Below, one piece after another: positions 8,056 through 16,885 of a DNA stretch of 64,000 bases; position 1 is the stretch's first letter, and each line of letters starts with the position of its first letter. The stretch spans positions 7,254,001 to 7,318,000 of the forward strand of contig NZ_JACCBA010000001.1 of NCBI RefSeq assembly GCF_013409365.1. The letters run 5' to 3'. A model generated the notes under the pieces. That model was given only the letters and a program-made list of their open reading frames with translations, had not been told where the DNA came from and searched no databases. The translations under genes and the position numbers were made by a program. Source of the DNA: Actinomadura luteofluorescens (GTDB taxonomy: Bacteria; Actinomycetota; Actinomycetes; Streptosporangiales; Streptosporangiaceae).

Positions 8056-9435
8056 ATGGCCAGGACCGCCCAGGGGACCCCCGGCGCTCCCCACATCCTC
8101 ATCGTGGGTGGCGGCTATGTGGGCATGTACACCGCTCTTCGCCTGCAGAAGAAGCTGAAGCGGGAGCTGCGGAGGGGCGAGGTCAGGGTCACCGTCGTCG
8201 ACCCCAACTCGTACATGACGTACCAGCCGTTCCTGCCCGAGGCCGCCGCCGGGAACATCTCCCCGCGGCACGTCGTCGTCCCGCTGCGCCGGGTGCTGCC
8301 GAAGTGCACCGTCCGCAAGGCGCGCGTGACCGAGCTGAACCACGACGAGCGATGGGCGATCGTCCAGCCCCTGGCCGGGCCGCCGGAGCGGATCACCTAC
8401 GACTACCTGGTCATGGCGGCGGGCGCGGTGCCGCGGCTCCTGCCGATCCCCGGGCTGGCCGAGAACGGCATCAGCCTCAAGACCGTCGGCGAGGCCATCC
8501 ACCTGCGCAACCACGTCCTGGAGCAGCTGGAGATCGCCGAGTCGACCGACGACGTGGAGCTGCGTCGCAAGGCGCTGACCTTCGTGTTCGTCGGCGGCGG
8601 GTTCGCCGGCGTCGAGGCGGTCGCCGAGCTCGAGGACATGACCCGCGACGCCACCAAGTACATGCGCAAGGTCACGCCGCAGGACCTGCGGTTCGTCCTG
8701 GTCGAGGCGACCGACCGCATCCTGCCCGAGGTCGGCCCCGACATGGGCAAGTGGACCGCCGAGCAGCTGCGCGGCCGCGGCATCGCGGTGAAGATGAGCA
8801 CCTTCCTCCAGTCGGCGGTGGACGGCCAGATCGAGCTGTCGGACGGCAGCAGCTTCCCGGCCGGCACCCTCGTGTGGAACGCGGGCGTCAAGCCGTCGCC
8901 CGTCGTGCGCAACGGCGACCTGCCGGTGGACGAGCGCGGCCGCGTGAAGGGCACCGAGTACCTCACCATCGAGGGCCTCGTCCGCGCGTTCACCGCGGGC
9001 GACAACGCGGCGATCCCGGACCTCACCGAGGACGGCATGTTCTGCCCGCCGAACGCCCAGCACGCCGTCCGCCAGGCCAAGCTGCTCGGCGACAACATCG
9101 TCCGGTCGATGCGCGGCAAGACGCTCAAGCCCTACGTGCACGGCAACCTCGGCGCCGTCGCGGGCCTCGGCCTGCACAAGGGCGTGGCCAACCCCCTCGG
9201 CATCAAGCTCAAGGGCTGGCCCGCGTGGTTCTTCCACCGCAGCTACCACGGCGCGATGGTCCCGACCTTCAACCGCAAGATCCGCGTCATCGCGGACTGG
9301 ACGCTCGCGCTCTTCCTCAAGCGCGAGACCGTCTCGCTCGCGACCATCGAGCAGCCGCGCGCCGACTTCGAGCTCGCGGCCCTCGACGACGGCAAGGCGA
9401 AGGCCAAGGCCAAGGCAGACCAGAACGCGGTCTGA
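8056..9435 (+). CDS. ndh: type II NADH dehydrogenase (NDH-2)
   Basis: A 459-residue FAD/NAD(P)-binding oxidoreductase that passes electrons from NADH to menaquinone without proton pumping. The FAD Rossmann motif is ILIVGGGYVGMYTAL (residues 14-28), followed by MTYQPFLPEAAAG. The NADH-binding motif is FVFVGGGFAGVEAVAEL (about 176-192), and AFTAGDNAAIPD closes the FAD site (about 312-323). The length fits actinobacterial NDH-2. The C-terminus ends in a KAKAKAKAD lysine-rich tail, perhaps for membrane contact. The start follows TTGGAGGGCCGCA. A Rex operator sits in the promoter and a strong terminator follows, so it is a single-gene, redox-controlled transcript. Confidence 0.92.
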   Translation: MARTAQGTPGAPHILIVGGGYVGMYTALRLQKKLKRELRRGEVRVTVVDPNSYMTYQPFLPEAAAGNISPRHVVVPLRRVLPKCTVRKARVTELNHDERWAIVQPLAGPPERITYDYLVMAAGAVPRLLPIPGLAENGISLKTVGEAIHLRNHVLEQLEIAESTDDVELRRKALTFVFVGGGFAGVEAVAELEDMTRDATKYMRKVTPQDLRFVLVEATDRILPEVGPDMGKWTAEQLRGRGIAVKMSTFLQSAVDGQIELSDGSSFPAGTLVWNAGVKPSPVVRNGDLPVDERGRVKGTEYLTIEGLVRAFTAGDNAAIPDLTEDGMFCPPNAQHAVRQAKLLGDNIVRSMRGKTLKPYVHGNLGAVAGLGLHKGVANPLGIKLKGWPAWFFHRSYHGAMVPTFNRKIRVIADWTLALFLKRETVSLATIEQPRADFELAALDDGKAKAKAKADQNAV

Positions 9436-9448
9436 CCCGTTACGCACG

Positions 9449-9482
9449 ACGCCCCGGCGGTCATCCGACCGCCGGGGCGTTT
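9449..9482. terminator. hairpin terminator after ndh
   Basis: Perfect 13-bp arms (9449-9461 and 9468-9480) and a 6-nt loop, followed by a few T residues. It lies between the converging ndh and the ABC permease. Confidence 0.85.
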
Positions 9483-9515
9483 CCCGTTCTCGGGGCCTCT
9501 CTCGGGCGCCGCTTC

Positions 9516-10325
9516 TCAGGCGCGCTGCTTGAAGGCGCGGAGCGACAGGGGCGCGAAGACCAGCGAGATGCCGGCCCCCCACGCGAGCGCGATCCAGGCG
9601 TGCTCCAGGACGGGGCCGCCGACGAGCAGGCCGCGCATCGCCTCGACCAGCTGTGTGACCGGGCTGTTGTCCATGATGTAGGCCAGCCAGCCGGGGATGC
9701 CCTTCGTGGACGGGATGAACGCGGTGCTGAGGAAGCTCAGCGGGAAGATCACCACGAAGCCGAAGATCTGCACCTTCTCCGGCTCGTTGACCTTCATCGC
9801 GATGAAGACCGACGTCCAGGAGAACAGGACCGCGAAGGCCAGCAGCAGCAGGAAGGCGCCGACCACCGCCAGCACGTTCGTCTCCACCCGGAAGCCGATG
9901 GCGAACCCGACCAGCAGCAGGATCGTCATCGACCACGCCTGCTTGACGGTGTCGGCGATGATCCGCCCGGCGAGCGGGGCGCTGCGCGCGATCGGCAGGC
10001 TCCGGAACCGGTCGAACACGCCCTTGGTGATGTCGGTGTTCAGCCCGAACCCGGTGCTCATCCCGGCGAACAGGGCGTTCTGGGCGATGATGCCGGGGAT
10101 CACGATCGGCAGGTACGCCTCGACGCTGCCCTTCATCGGCGGGCCGAACACGTAGGCGAACAGCAGCACGAACATGATGGGCTGGATCGACAGGTCGAGC
10201 AGTTCCATCGGGTTGTGCTTGATCTGGACGAGGTTGCGCCAGGCCAGCGTGACCGTGTTGCGCACGGCCGTGCCCGGCGCGACCCGCTTGGACAGGTCCT
10301 GCGGCGCGAGCGTCGCGGTGGTCAT
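9516..10325 (-). CDS. DrrB-type ABC-2 transporter permease
   Basis: A 269-residue membrane protein with about six hydrophobic segments, starting after an amphipathic N-terminus (TLAWRNLVQIKHNPMELLDL). The ABC-2 signature is visible in PIMFVLLFAYVFGPPMK, YLPIVIPGIIAQNALF and FIPSTKGIPGWLAYIMDNSPVT. These are daunorubicin-resistance DrrB family features. It overlaps its ATPase gene by four bases (ATGA at 10322-10325), so the two are translationally coupled and form one exporter. The substrate cannot be told from sequence; such pairs export drugs, lipids or antibiotics. Confidence 0.88.
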   Translation of the reverse strand: MTTATLAPQDLSKRVAPGTAVRNTVTLAWRNLVQIKHNPMELLDLSIQPIMFVLLFAYVFGPPMKGSVEAYLPIVIPGIIAQNALFAGMSTGFGLNTDITKGVFDRFRSLPIARSAPLAGRIIADTVKQAWSMTILLLVGFAIGFRVETNVLAVVGAFLLLLAFAVLFSWTSVFIAMKVNEPEKVQIFGFVVIFPLSFLSTAFIPSTKGIPGWLAYIMDNSPVTQLVEAMRGLLVGGPVLEHAWIALAWGAGISLVFAPLSLRAFKQRA

Positions 10326-11314
10326 GCTGAGGCACCTTCCTTGTCGGCCTGCTTCTGCAGTTCGCCGGCCTCGGCGTCGATGTCGTCGGTGTGGTGGCCG
10401 GTGAGGGCGAAGAACACCTCGTCCAGGCTGGACTTGCGCAGCGACAGCTCGCCGACGGCGACGCCCGCCTCGTCGAGGCGGCGGACCACGGCCGGCATCA
10501 GCTGCGGGTCGGTGATCGGGGCGCTGACCAGGTCGTCGCGGACCTCCGGGACGGCCTCGGCCAGCTCGCCGACGATGCGCTCCACCGTCGCCACGTCGGC
10601 CGCGTCGACCGGCCTGACCTCCAGCACCTGCCCGCCGACCTGGGCCTTCAGCATGTCGGACGTGCCGTGCGCGATGGCCTGGCCGCGGTCGATGACGATG
10701 ATGTCGTCGGCCAGCTGGTCGGCCTCCTCCAGGTACTGCGTGGTGAGCAGCACGGTGACGCCGTCGTCGGTCAGGCCGCGGACGATGTCCCAGAGGCCGT
10801 TGCGGCTGCGCGGGTCGAGGCCCGTGGTCGGCTCGTCCAGGAACAGGATCTGCGGGCGCCCGACGAGGCTCGCCGCCAGGTCGAGGCGGCGGCGCATCCC
10901 GCCCGAGTACGTCTTGGCGGCGCGCTCGGCGGCGTCGGTCAGCTGGAAGCGCTCCAGCAGCTCGGCGGCGCGCGCCCTGGAGTCGCGGCGCGGGATCCCG
11001 AGCAGCCGCCCGATCAGGACGAGGTTCTCGGTGCCGGTCAGCATCTCGTCGACCCCGGCGTACTGGCCGGTGAGCCCGATCAGCTGCCGCACCTTGTGCG
11101 CGTCCTTCACCACGTCGAACCCGCCGACCCGCGCGGTGCCGCCGGTCGGCTCGATCAGCGTGGCGAGGATCCGGGTCATGGTCGTCTTGCCGGCGCCGTT
11201 CGGCCCCAGCACGCCGAGCACCGTTCCGGCCTCGGCGGTGAGGGAGACGCCGTCCAGCGCCCGGGTCTCACCGAACCGCTTCTCCAGGCCGTCCGCCTGG
11301 ATCGCGTAGGTCAT
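10322..11314 (-). CDS. DrrA-type ABC transporter ATP-binding protein
   Basis: A 330-residue ATPase of the daunorubicin-resistance DrrA family. Walker A is GPNGAGKTT, the signature is YSGGMRRRLDLAASL, Walker B is ILFLDEPTTGLDP and the switch region is LLTTQYLEEADQLAD. The extra C-terminal domain of about 90 residues (VLEVRPVDAADVATVERIV and SLRKSSLDEVFFALTGH) is typical of DrrA. The ATG at 11314 follows an AGGAGATCCC ribosome site. The frame stays open far upstream, but that stretch has no protein-like character. First gene of the DrrAB operon. The 285 bp upstream carry a 21-bp-spaced direct repeat that may regulate it. Confidence 0.92.
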   Translation of the reverse strand: MTYAIQADGLEKRFGETRALDGVSLTAEAGTVLGVLGPNGAGKTTMTRILATLIEPTGGTARVGGFDVVKDAHKVRQLIGLTGQYAGVDEMLTGTENLVLIGRLLGIPRRDSRARAAELLERFQLTDAAERAAKTYSGGMRRRLDLAASLVGRPQILFLDEPTTGLDPRSRNGLWDIVRGLTDDGVTVLLTTQYLEEADQLADDIIVIDRGQAIAHGTSDMLKAQVGGQVLEVRPVDAADVATVERIVGELAEAVPEVRDDLVSAPITDPQLMPAVVRRLDEAGVAVGELSLRKSSLDEVFFALTGHHTDDIDAEAGELQKQADKEGASA

Positions 11315-11462
11315 GGGATCTCCTAGGACTCGGTTGCCGGACGCCGGGGGTCCCCGGCCAGGGGGACCAGCCAAAATAGGCGGAGTCCGGTTCGACATGC
11401 ATCCAATTTTTCTGCCGCCGCCCCAGGCAGAGCGCCGCCGGCGGCGTGAACCACGCCACAAG

Positions 11463-11502
11463 CTCGCATGCGCCACCGACAATCTCGCACGCGCCACTGA
11501 CA
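11463..11502. promoter_or_regulatory. two 19-bp direct repeats at 21-bp spacing
   Basis: CTCGCATGCGCCACCGACA (11463-11481) and CTCGCACGCGCCACTGACA (11484-11502) differ at two positions. They repeat with a 21-bp period, two turns of the helix. They lie in the 285-bp gap between the divergent DrrAB and PH-domain genes. The layout suggests side-by-side binding by a regulator that recognises direct repeats, but none is identified. Confidence 0.4.
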
Positions 11503-11587
11503 GAAACGACGCCGCGCCCTGGATCGTGCCGCCGGTTCCCCGGAGGTTCCCGCCGCGCGGGGCGGCGGGAGGGGGCCCACGGCGCTC

Positions 11588-11593
11588 TAGACT
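11588..11593 (+). promoter_or_regulatory. -10 box of a leaderless transcript
   Basis: TAGACT ends six bases before the GTG at 11600, and there is no Shine-Dalgarno sequence in between. Transcription would start at or next to the start codon. Confidence 0.5.
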
Positions 11594-11599
11594 CGCGGT

Positions 11600-12160
11600 G
11601 TGACGTCGGTGCGGCGCGGTCGCCGGAGGGACGGCGGGGGGCCGCACCCGCCGCGTCTGCGGCCGCCCGAACACCGTGTCTCGCCCCGCGCGATCGCGCA
11701 CTGGGCCATCGAGTACCTGCTGCTGTGGGGCCTGGCGTTCGGCCTCGCCCTCGGCGTCGCCGCCTGGGCCGGCGACACCGGCTGGGACGCGCCGCCCGCC
11801 TGGCTGACCGGCCGGATCGGCTGGCTCCCCTACATCGTCGGCGCCGCGGGGCTGCTCATGGTCGCGGTCGCGCCCGTGTGGCGGTACCGAGTCCACCGCT
11901 GGGAGGTCAGCTCCGACGTCGTCTACACGCGGACGGGCTGGTTCAGCCGCGAATGGCTGCTGGTGCCCGTCGGGCGCATCCAGACCGTCGACAGCAAGCA
12001 GGGCCTGATCGAACGGTTGCTCGGCCTCGCCACCATCGAGGTGAACACCGCCTCCCACACCGGTTCCTCGGAGGTCTCCGGCCTGCCCGTGGCGGTGGCG
12101 ACGCGCCTCGCCGAAGACCTCGCGCACCGCGCGCACGATCTCCGCGACGACGCCACGTGA
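11600..12160 (+). CDS. PH-domain membrane protein (YdbS-like)
   Basis: A 186-residue protein with a basic N-terminus, two membrane helices (about 37-58 and 77-96) and a bacterial PH-like domain (bPH2, formerly DUF304) from about residue 100. Visible motifs are VSSDVVYTRTGWFSREWLLVPVGRIQTVDSKQGLIERLLGLATI and TASHTGSSEVSGLP. The order matches Bacillus YdbS. The GTG start at 11600 has a TAGACT -10 box six bases upstream and no ribosome site, suggesting leaderless translation. It overlaps the next gene by four bases. In Bacillus the pair affects bacteriocin tolerance; the role here is unknown. Confidence 0.85.
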   Translation: MTSVRRGRRRDGGGPHPPRLRPPEHRVSPRAIAHWAIEYLLLWGLAFGLALGVAAWAGDTGWDAPPAWLTGRIGWLPYIVGAAGLLMVAVAPVWRYRVHRWEVSSDVVYTRTGWFSREWLLVPVGRIQTVDSKQGLIERLLGLATIEVNTASHTGSSEVSGLPVAVATRLAEDLAHRAHDLRDDAT

Positions 12161-13599
12161 CCGCACGCCTGCATCCGCTCACCTTCGTGGTCGGCGCCGT
12201 CCGCGAGCTCCTCGCCCTCCTCGCCGCCGGCGCGACGGGCCTGCTCGTGGGCGGGCTGTCCACCGCGTTCTACTTCACCCTCGTGGGGCTGGCCTTCGGG
12301 CTGATCTTCCACGCCGCGAACTGGGTGACGTTCACCTACGTCCTGCACGAGGACCGCATCGAGTTCCGGCGCGCGCTCGTCGGGCGGTCGGTCAAGAGCA
12401 TCCCGCGCGACCGGATCCGGGGCGTGGACATCACCGCGTCCCTCCCGCACCGGCTGCTCCGGCTGGCGGTCGTGCACATCGACGCCGGGGCGGACGGCGG
12501 CGAGGGGGAGCTGAACGCGGTCTCCCGCACCGAGGCCGAACGGCTGCGCGGCGTCCTGCTCGCCCGGGGGGCCCCGGTCCCGCCCCGGCGCGTCCTCGGC
12601 CGGATGCGGCGGCGCTGGTACCTGTACGCCCCGCTGAGCGGCGCCTACCTGCTGACGCCGTTCGCGCTGGCGGGCAGCCTCCTCGGCACCGTCTACAACC
12701 TCGGCGACGATCTCGGCCTGATCACGCGGGAGCGCGTGGAGAGCCTCGGCCACGACGTGGTGGGGCTGCCCACCCTCGTGGTCCTGGTGCTCGCCATCCT
12801 GACGCTGATCGCCATGCCCGTCATGTCGGTGATCGCCTTCACGCTCTTCAACTGGGACTTCACCGTCCACGAGCGGGACGGGTCCGTCGTCGCCGAGCGC
12901 GGGCTCCTCACCCGCCGCAGCGTCTCCCTCGAACGCCGCCGGCTGCGGGGCGTCGAGCTCGCCGACAACCCGTTCGAGCGCGCGGCGGGAGTCACCCGCC
13001 TCGGCGCCCTCATCACCGGCCTGGGGGACGCCGCCCAGCGGGGGCGGCTCCTGCCCGCCGCGCCCCGGGCGGCCGCCGAGGCCCTCGCCGCGCGCGTCGT
13101 CGGGAACGTCCCCGGTCCCCTGGCCGCGCACCCTCGGGCCGCGCGGGGCCGCCGCGTCGTCCGCGCGGTGGCGCCCCCGGCCGGCGTCGGCGTCCTGGCC
13201 GTCCTCGCGGGGCAGCCCTGGGTCGCGGGCGCGTGCGCGGTGGTCGCCGTCCTCGCGGTGCCGCTGGGGCTGGACCGCTACCGCCAGCTGGGCCACGCCA
13301 CCGACGGGGACCGGCTCACCGTCCGGTCGGGCTCCCTGCGGCGCCGCCAGGTCGTCGTCGAGCACTCGGCCGTGATCGGCTGGCGGGTCCGCCAGACGCT
13401 CTTCCAGCGCAGGCTGGGCCTCGCCACCCTCTTCGCGGCGGTGGGCGCGGGCGACGGGGGCTGCGCGGCGACGGACATGTCCGAAAAGGACGCCGTGGCC
13501 CTCGCCGCCGCCATCACCCCCGCGTGGCTGGCCCCGTTCCTGGACGGGCCGCCCGGTGCGGGCGCCGAGCCTATTCGGGCCGGCGGGCACCGAACATGA
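12157..13599 (+). CDS. PH-domain membrane protein (YdbT-like)
   Basis: A 480-residue membrane protein, partner of the YdbS-like protein. It has several hydrophobic segments (about 10-50, 160-185, 205-235, 330-360) and repeated bPH2 domains: FTYVLHEDRIEFRRALVGRSVKSIPRDRIRGVDI, then NWDFTVHERDGSVVAERGLLTRRSVSLERRRLRGVEL, then DRLTVRSGSLRRRQVVVEHSAVIGWRV. The three tandem PH modules fit YdbT. The GTG at 12157 shares bases with the upstream stop (GTGA), so it is translationally coupled. Its last 29 bases overlap the convergent sepH gene. Confidence 0.87.
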   Translation: MTARLHPLTFVVGAVRELLALLAAGATGLLVGGLSTAFYFTLVGLAFGLIFHAANWVTFTYVLHEDRIEFRRALVGRSVKSIPRDRIRGVDITASLPHRLLRLAVVHIDAGADGGEGELNAVSRTEAERLRGVLLARGAPVPPRRVLGRMRRRWYLYAPLSGAYLLTPFALAGSLLGTVYNLGDDLGLITRERVESLGHDVVGLPTLVVLVLAILTLIAMPVMSVIAFTLFNWDFTVHERDGSVVAERGLLTRRSVSLERRRLRGVELADNPFERAAGVTRLGALITGLGDAAQRGRLLPAAPRAAAEALAARVVGNVPGPLAAHPRAARGRRVVRAVAPPAGVGVLAVLAGQPWVAGACAVVAVLAVPLGLDRYRQLGHATDGDRLTVRSGSLRRRQVVVEHSAVIGWRVRQTLFQRRLGLATLFAAVGAGDGGCAATDMSEKDAVALAAAITPAWLAPFLDGPPGAGAEPIRAGGHRT

Positions 13600-15322
13600 T
13601 CTCGTCCCAGGAGGGGACGGAGGCGCGCTTGCCCTTGGCCTTGCGGCGCCGGGCCGGACGCGGCGAGCCCGCGGGCTCCCCGGCCGCCGCGGCGGCCGCG
13701 GGCGATCCGGTGGCCGGCTTGTCCTGAGCGGCGGCGGGCATGGTGGGGCGCGTCGCCGGCTTCTTCTTGGCGGGCGGCCGCGAGGGCTGCCGCGCCGGGG
13801 CGGCGGGCGTGCTCTCCACGGCGGGCTCGCGCGGCGGAGCGGGCGTGCGGACGGGCGCGGTCTCCCGCTCGTCCTCGGGGACGCGCGGCGCGGAGGCGGC
13901 GGGCACCTGCGGCGTCTCGGCGGGCTCGGCCGGTTCCTCCGGCTCCGGCGAGGGGGCGGCCTGGACCGGTTCGGGAGCCTCCACGGCCTCCGGTGCCTCG
14001 CCGGCCTTGTGCGCTTCCGCTGCCTCGTGGTCGTCGCCCGCCTGCTCCGGGGAAGCCGTCTCGGCCGGTTCGGCCGGTTCGGCGGCGGACGCGTGCTCCG
14101 CTTCCCGGACCTCTTCGGCGCCGTCCCCGTCGAGCGCTTCGATCTCCTCGGGAACCGAGGCCCCGTCTTCCGGCTCCTCGGCGGCCTCGGCGGCCTCGGC
14201 GGGTCGCGCCTTCTCCGCGGCGGCGGCCTCGTCGGCGTTCTCCTCGACGGGCTCGGCGGTCTCGCCTGCCAGGTCGCCGGCGTCCTCGTCGGCCATGCCG
14301 GGGGACCCGGGGGGCTCGGCCGTCCCGGACCCGGCGGCGACGCCGTGCGGCTCCTCGCTCTGGACGGGCTTGGCGGCCTCGTCGGCGAGCGCCTCGGCGG
14401 AGGGCGCCTCTGGGGCCGCCTCCTCGGCCGGCGGGGCGGGACGGGACGGCTCAGGGGCGCGCACGGCCGGTCGCGGCGGCGCGGCCGCCTCGCGCAGGGA
14501 GGGCGGCTCGGCCGCCTCACGGAAGGCGGGCCTCGGGTCGACCATGCGGCCGCGCTCGACGATGTACGCGCGGGGCTCCGCGGCGCGCAGCGGCTCGGGG
14601 GCGCTCTGCTCGGGCTCGGCGGGCAGGCCGCGCGAGGGCAGCCCGCGGCCGCCGGTAGCGGCGTCGCGGTCGCTGGAGACGACCTTCATCGCGGGCCGGC
14701 GCGGGACGAGCGGCGTGACGGTGTCGGAGAGCGCGTCATCGTCGTCCCACTCGACGGAGGTGAGCCGGGCGGCGACCTCGTCCAGCGGGGAGACGTGCCG
14801 GCGGCGCGGGTCGAACGTCCACTCGGCGGCGTGCGGGCGGCCGCCCTCGAAGAAGGACAGCCGGACGCGCCAGGTGCTGTCCTCGCACTTCCAGGAGTCC
14901 CACTCGACCTCTTCCAGGTCGACGCCGCCGCGGCCGAGGCGCTCCTCGACGGTCTCGCCGAGCGGCGGGCCCGGCGTGGACTCGCCGGGGCGGCGGACGG
15001 TGACGCGCTGCGCCTGCTGGGCCATGTATTCGCGTTCCTGCAGGACCGGACCCTCGAACCAGCGGACGCGTTCGACCGGGATGCCCGCCGACTCGGCGAT
15101 CTCCTCCGCGGTCTCCCCGGACCGGATGCGGGCCTGGATCTCCTTGGGGCGCAAGGGACTCTCCACTTCGATCTCGAACTGGCCGAGGCGGGAGAAGTGC
15201 CCACGGACCGCGGCGCGGAGCCGGTCGTCGACGGGCAGGGTGAACCGGGTGCCTCGGCCCGCGGTGGCCAGGACGAGGTACGTACCGTCCTCGCTGACCG
15301 CGACGAGGCGCAGCTCCTGCAT
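13571..15322 (-). CDS. sepH: septation protein SepH
   Basis: A 583-residue actinobacterial cell-division protein; SepH is known to stimulate FtsZ assembly in Streptomyces. The N-terminal DUF3071 region (1-170) begins MQELRLVAVSEDGTYLVLA and holds a helix-turn-helix near 68-90 (GETAEEIAESAGIPVERVRW). The middle and C-terminus are long, Pro/Ala/Glu-rich and disordered. The C-terminus ends in a basic-to-acidic motif (RRRKAKGKRASVPSWDEIMFG), conserved in the family. The ATG at 15322 follows GGAAGG. The frame is open upstream, but the homology-like sequence begins here. It is longer than the roughly 340 residues of Streptomyces SepH because of the expanded linker. Confidence 0.9.
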   Translation of the reverse strand: MQELRLVAVSEDGTYLVLATAGRGTRFTLPVDDRLRAAVRGHFSRLGQFEIEVESPLRPKEIQARIRSGETAEEIAESAGIPVERVRWFEGPVLQEREYMAQQAQRVTVRRPGESTPGPPLGETVEERLGRGGVDLEEVEWDSWKCEDSTWRVRLSFFEGGRPHAAEWTFDPRRRHVSPLDEVAARLTSVEWDDDDALSDTVTPLVPRRPAMKVVSSDRDAATGGRGLPSRGLPAEPEQSAPEPLRAAEPRAYIVERGRMVDPRPAFREAAEPPSLREAAAPPRPAVRAPEPSRPAPPAEEAAPEAPSAEALADEAAKPVQSEEPHGVAAGSGTAEPPGSPGMADEDAGDLAGETAEPVEENADEAAAAEKARPAEAAEAAEEPEDGASVPEEIEALDGDGAEEVREAEHASAAEPAEPAETASPEQAGDDHEAAEAHKAGEAPEAVEAPEPVQAAPSPEPEEPAEPAETPQVPAASAPRVPEDERETAPVRTPAPPREPAVESTPAAPARQPSRPPAKKKPATRPTMPAAAQDKPATGSPAAAAAAGEPAGSPRPARRRKAKGKRASVPSWDEIMFGARRPE

Positions 15323-15745
15323 GCGTGTCCTTCCTGCCCTGTCCAGATGGCACGGAGGACGCCGGACCGCGCGACCGTGCTCTGACCGGTCGGCCGTCCG
15401 ATGCCCACCGAGGGCGCATGCGTGCCCTTCCCCCGGGTTCCCGAGTCTCTCTTTCGGACACACCTGCTGCCAGCACCGTACCCGGCATGTCCGAACATCG
15501 CCGCTCTCGAAGCCCTCTTCACGAGGTCGAAGAGGGCACCTGACCAAGCTTGCCGGTGCCGCGACCGGCGGGGGGCCGCTCTGCTCGATTCTTGTCCATC
15601 CTTTTCCACACCGTTCCTGACGGGCCCGCGAACCTTCCGCCGCCTCGACGTTGCGAGCGTCACGTCGTGGGCAGGAACACCCGCGTCCTCCCGATCAGTT
15701 CACTTTCGGGGGTGTCCGTGGCGAGAGACAGGGGTGAGCAGGGCG
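15323..15745. other. 423-bp divergent intergenic region
   Basis: No gene is supported in this gap between sepH (-) and the membrane protein at 15746 (+). It contains a hairpin at 15512-15537 (GCCCTCTTC and complement, 8-nt loop) and presumably both promoters. No operator or RNA motif was recognised. Confidence 0.55.
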
Positions 15746-16687
15746 ATGCCGCGCAAGCTGCCGGACGTGAGCACGACGCAGCTGATCGCGAGTGCGGTGG
15801 CGACGGCGGTCGCCGCCCTGGGCGCGTCCTACCTGGGCGTGTACGGGACGATCATCGGCGCGGCGCTGATGAGCGTGATCTCGACGGCGGGGTCGGCGGT
15901 CGGCAAGCACTACCTCGACCAGGGCCGCGAGCAGATCAGGGAGATGACGCACCTGCAGTCGGCGGTCCGGCGGCGGGACATGGCCGAGGGGGCGGCGGAG
16001 GAGGCGAGGAGCGCCGATCCCACCCGGACCGTGGTGTGGTCCGGCGATCCCGGCGCGACCCGGCTCGACCCCGTGTTCGGCGGGGGCGACCCGAACGCCA
16101 CGCGCGTCGACCCCGGCGGTGACCCCAACGCCACCCGCCTGGACCCGGCGCAGACGGTGGCCGCCGCGTTCGCCGAGGAGGCGGGCGAGGACGCGGTGCG
16201 CCAGGTCGTCCGCCGCTCGGCGTGGCAGGGCACGGTGGAGTGGGCCAGGGCGCACTGGGTGAAGCTGGTGGTCTCCTCGGCGGCGGTGTTCGCGGTCGTC
16301 ATCGGCGGGATCACGCTCTACGAGGCGAGCACCGGCCAGCCGGTCGGCGGCGGGGGCGGCAAGGGCCTGACCGTCACCAAGGTCCTCGACGGCGGGGGCG
16401 GCGGACGGCCGGCCGACACGCCTTCGCAGGGCCCCTCCGAAGGCACCACCGAGCAGCCCGGCTCCTCGCCGAGCGGCACGCCGACGGGCGGGTCGCCCAC
16501 CGGAGGACCGGGCTCGACGGCGCCGCAGCCGTCGTCGGAGCCGACCGAGCGCCCGACACAGGACCCCACGACCGCGCCGCCGACGACGGCCCCGACGACC
16601 CCGGAGGCCCCGGCGACCACCGGAGGCCCGCAGGACGGCGGCCAGGGCGTCCCCACCCCGCAGAGCGGCACCACCCCCGGCGACTGA
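15746..16687 (+). CDS. membrane protein with Thr/Pro-rich external tail
   Basis: A 313-residue protein. The N-terminal 65 residues contain an alanine-rich glycine-zipper-like hydrophobic stretch (IASAVATAVAALGASYLGVYGTIIGAALMSVISTAGSAVG). A central part has a repeated short motif around GDPNATRVDP and GDPNATRLDP. A membrane helix lies near 175-195 (LVVSSAAVFAVVIGGITLY) and is followed by a roughly 115-residue tail rich in G, S, T and P, probably wall-spanning. The ATG at 15746 was chosen; a GTG four codons upstream is also possible. Function unknown. The closely spaced GDPNATR repeats are its most distinctive feature. Confidence 0.75.
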   Translation: MPRKLPDVSTTQLIASAVATAVAALGASYLGVYGTIIGAALMSVISTAGSAVGKHYLDQGREQIREMTHLQSAVRRRDMAEGAAEEARSADPTRTVVWSGDPGATRLDPVFGGGDPNATRVDPGGDPNATRLDPAQTVAAAFAEEAGEDAVRQVVRRSAWQGTVEWARAHWVKLVVSSAAVFAVVIGGITLYEASTGQPVGGGGGKGLTVTKVLDGGGGGRPADTPSQGPSEGTTEQPGSSPSGTPTGGSPTGGPGSTAPQPSSEPTERPTQDPTTAPPTTAPTTPEAPATTGGPQDGGQGVPTPQSGTTPGD

Positions 16688-16885
16688 CCCCCGGCCGGCC
16701 GGGCACGGCTGGCTGGGGTCGGTTCGAAGTGGCCTCGGTCACGCGCGAACGCGTTTCCTGGCCGGTGGAGCGAGGCCGGAGGCGAGTGGAACCGGGCAGA
16801 TCGCGAAGCGATGCCGCGTTCGCCCAGGGTCGGTCACGTAGGGAGCCGCCAGGCGAGCGAAGTGGGCCGGGACTGTGAGATACGG
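16688..16885. other. intergenic stretch with short degenerate repeats
   Basis: A 198-bp gap between convergent genes. It is dense in short GCGA/GAGCGA words, including GATCGCGAAGCGATGCC and GGAGCCGCCAGGCGAG. Similar wording recurs at about 50480-50615. No gene is supported. Confidence 0.4.

Noticed and set aside
7983..11309. Open frame of about 1,100 codons on the + strand
   Set aside because: Its first part is ndh in the wrong frame and the rest is antisense to the DrrAB genes; composition is Arg/Ala/Ser-rich shadow sequence with no domain.
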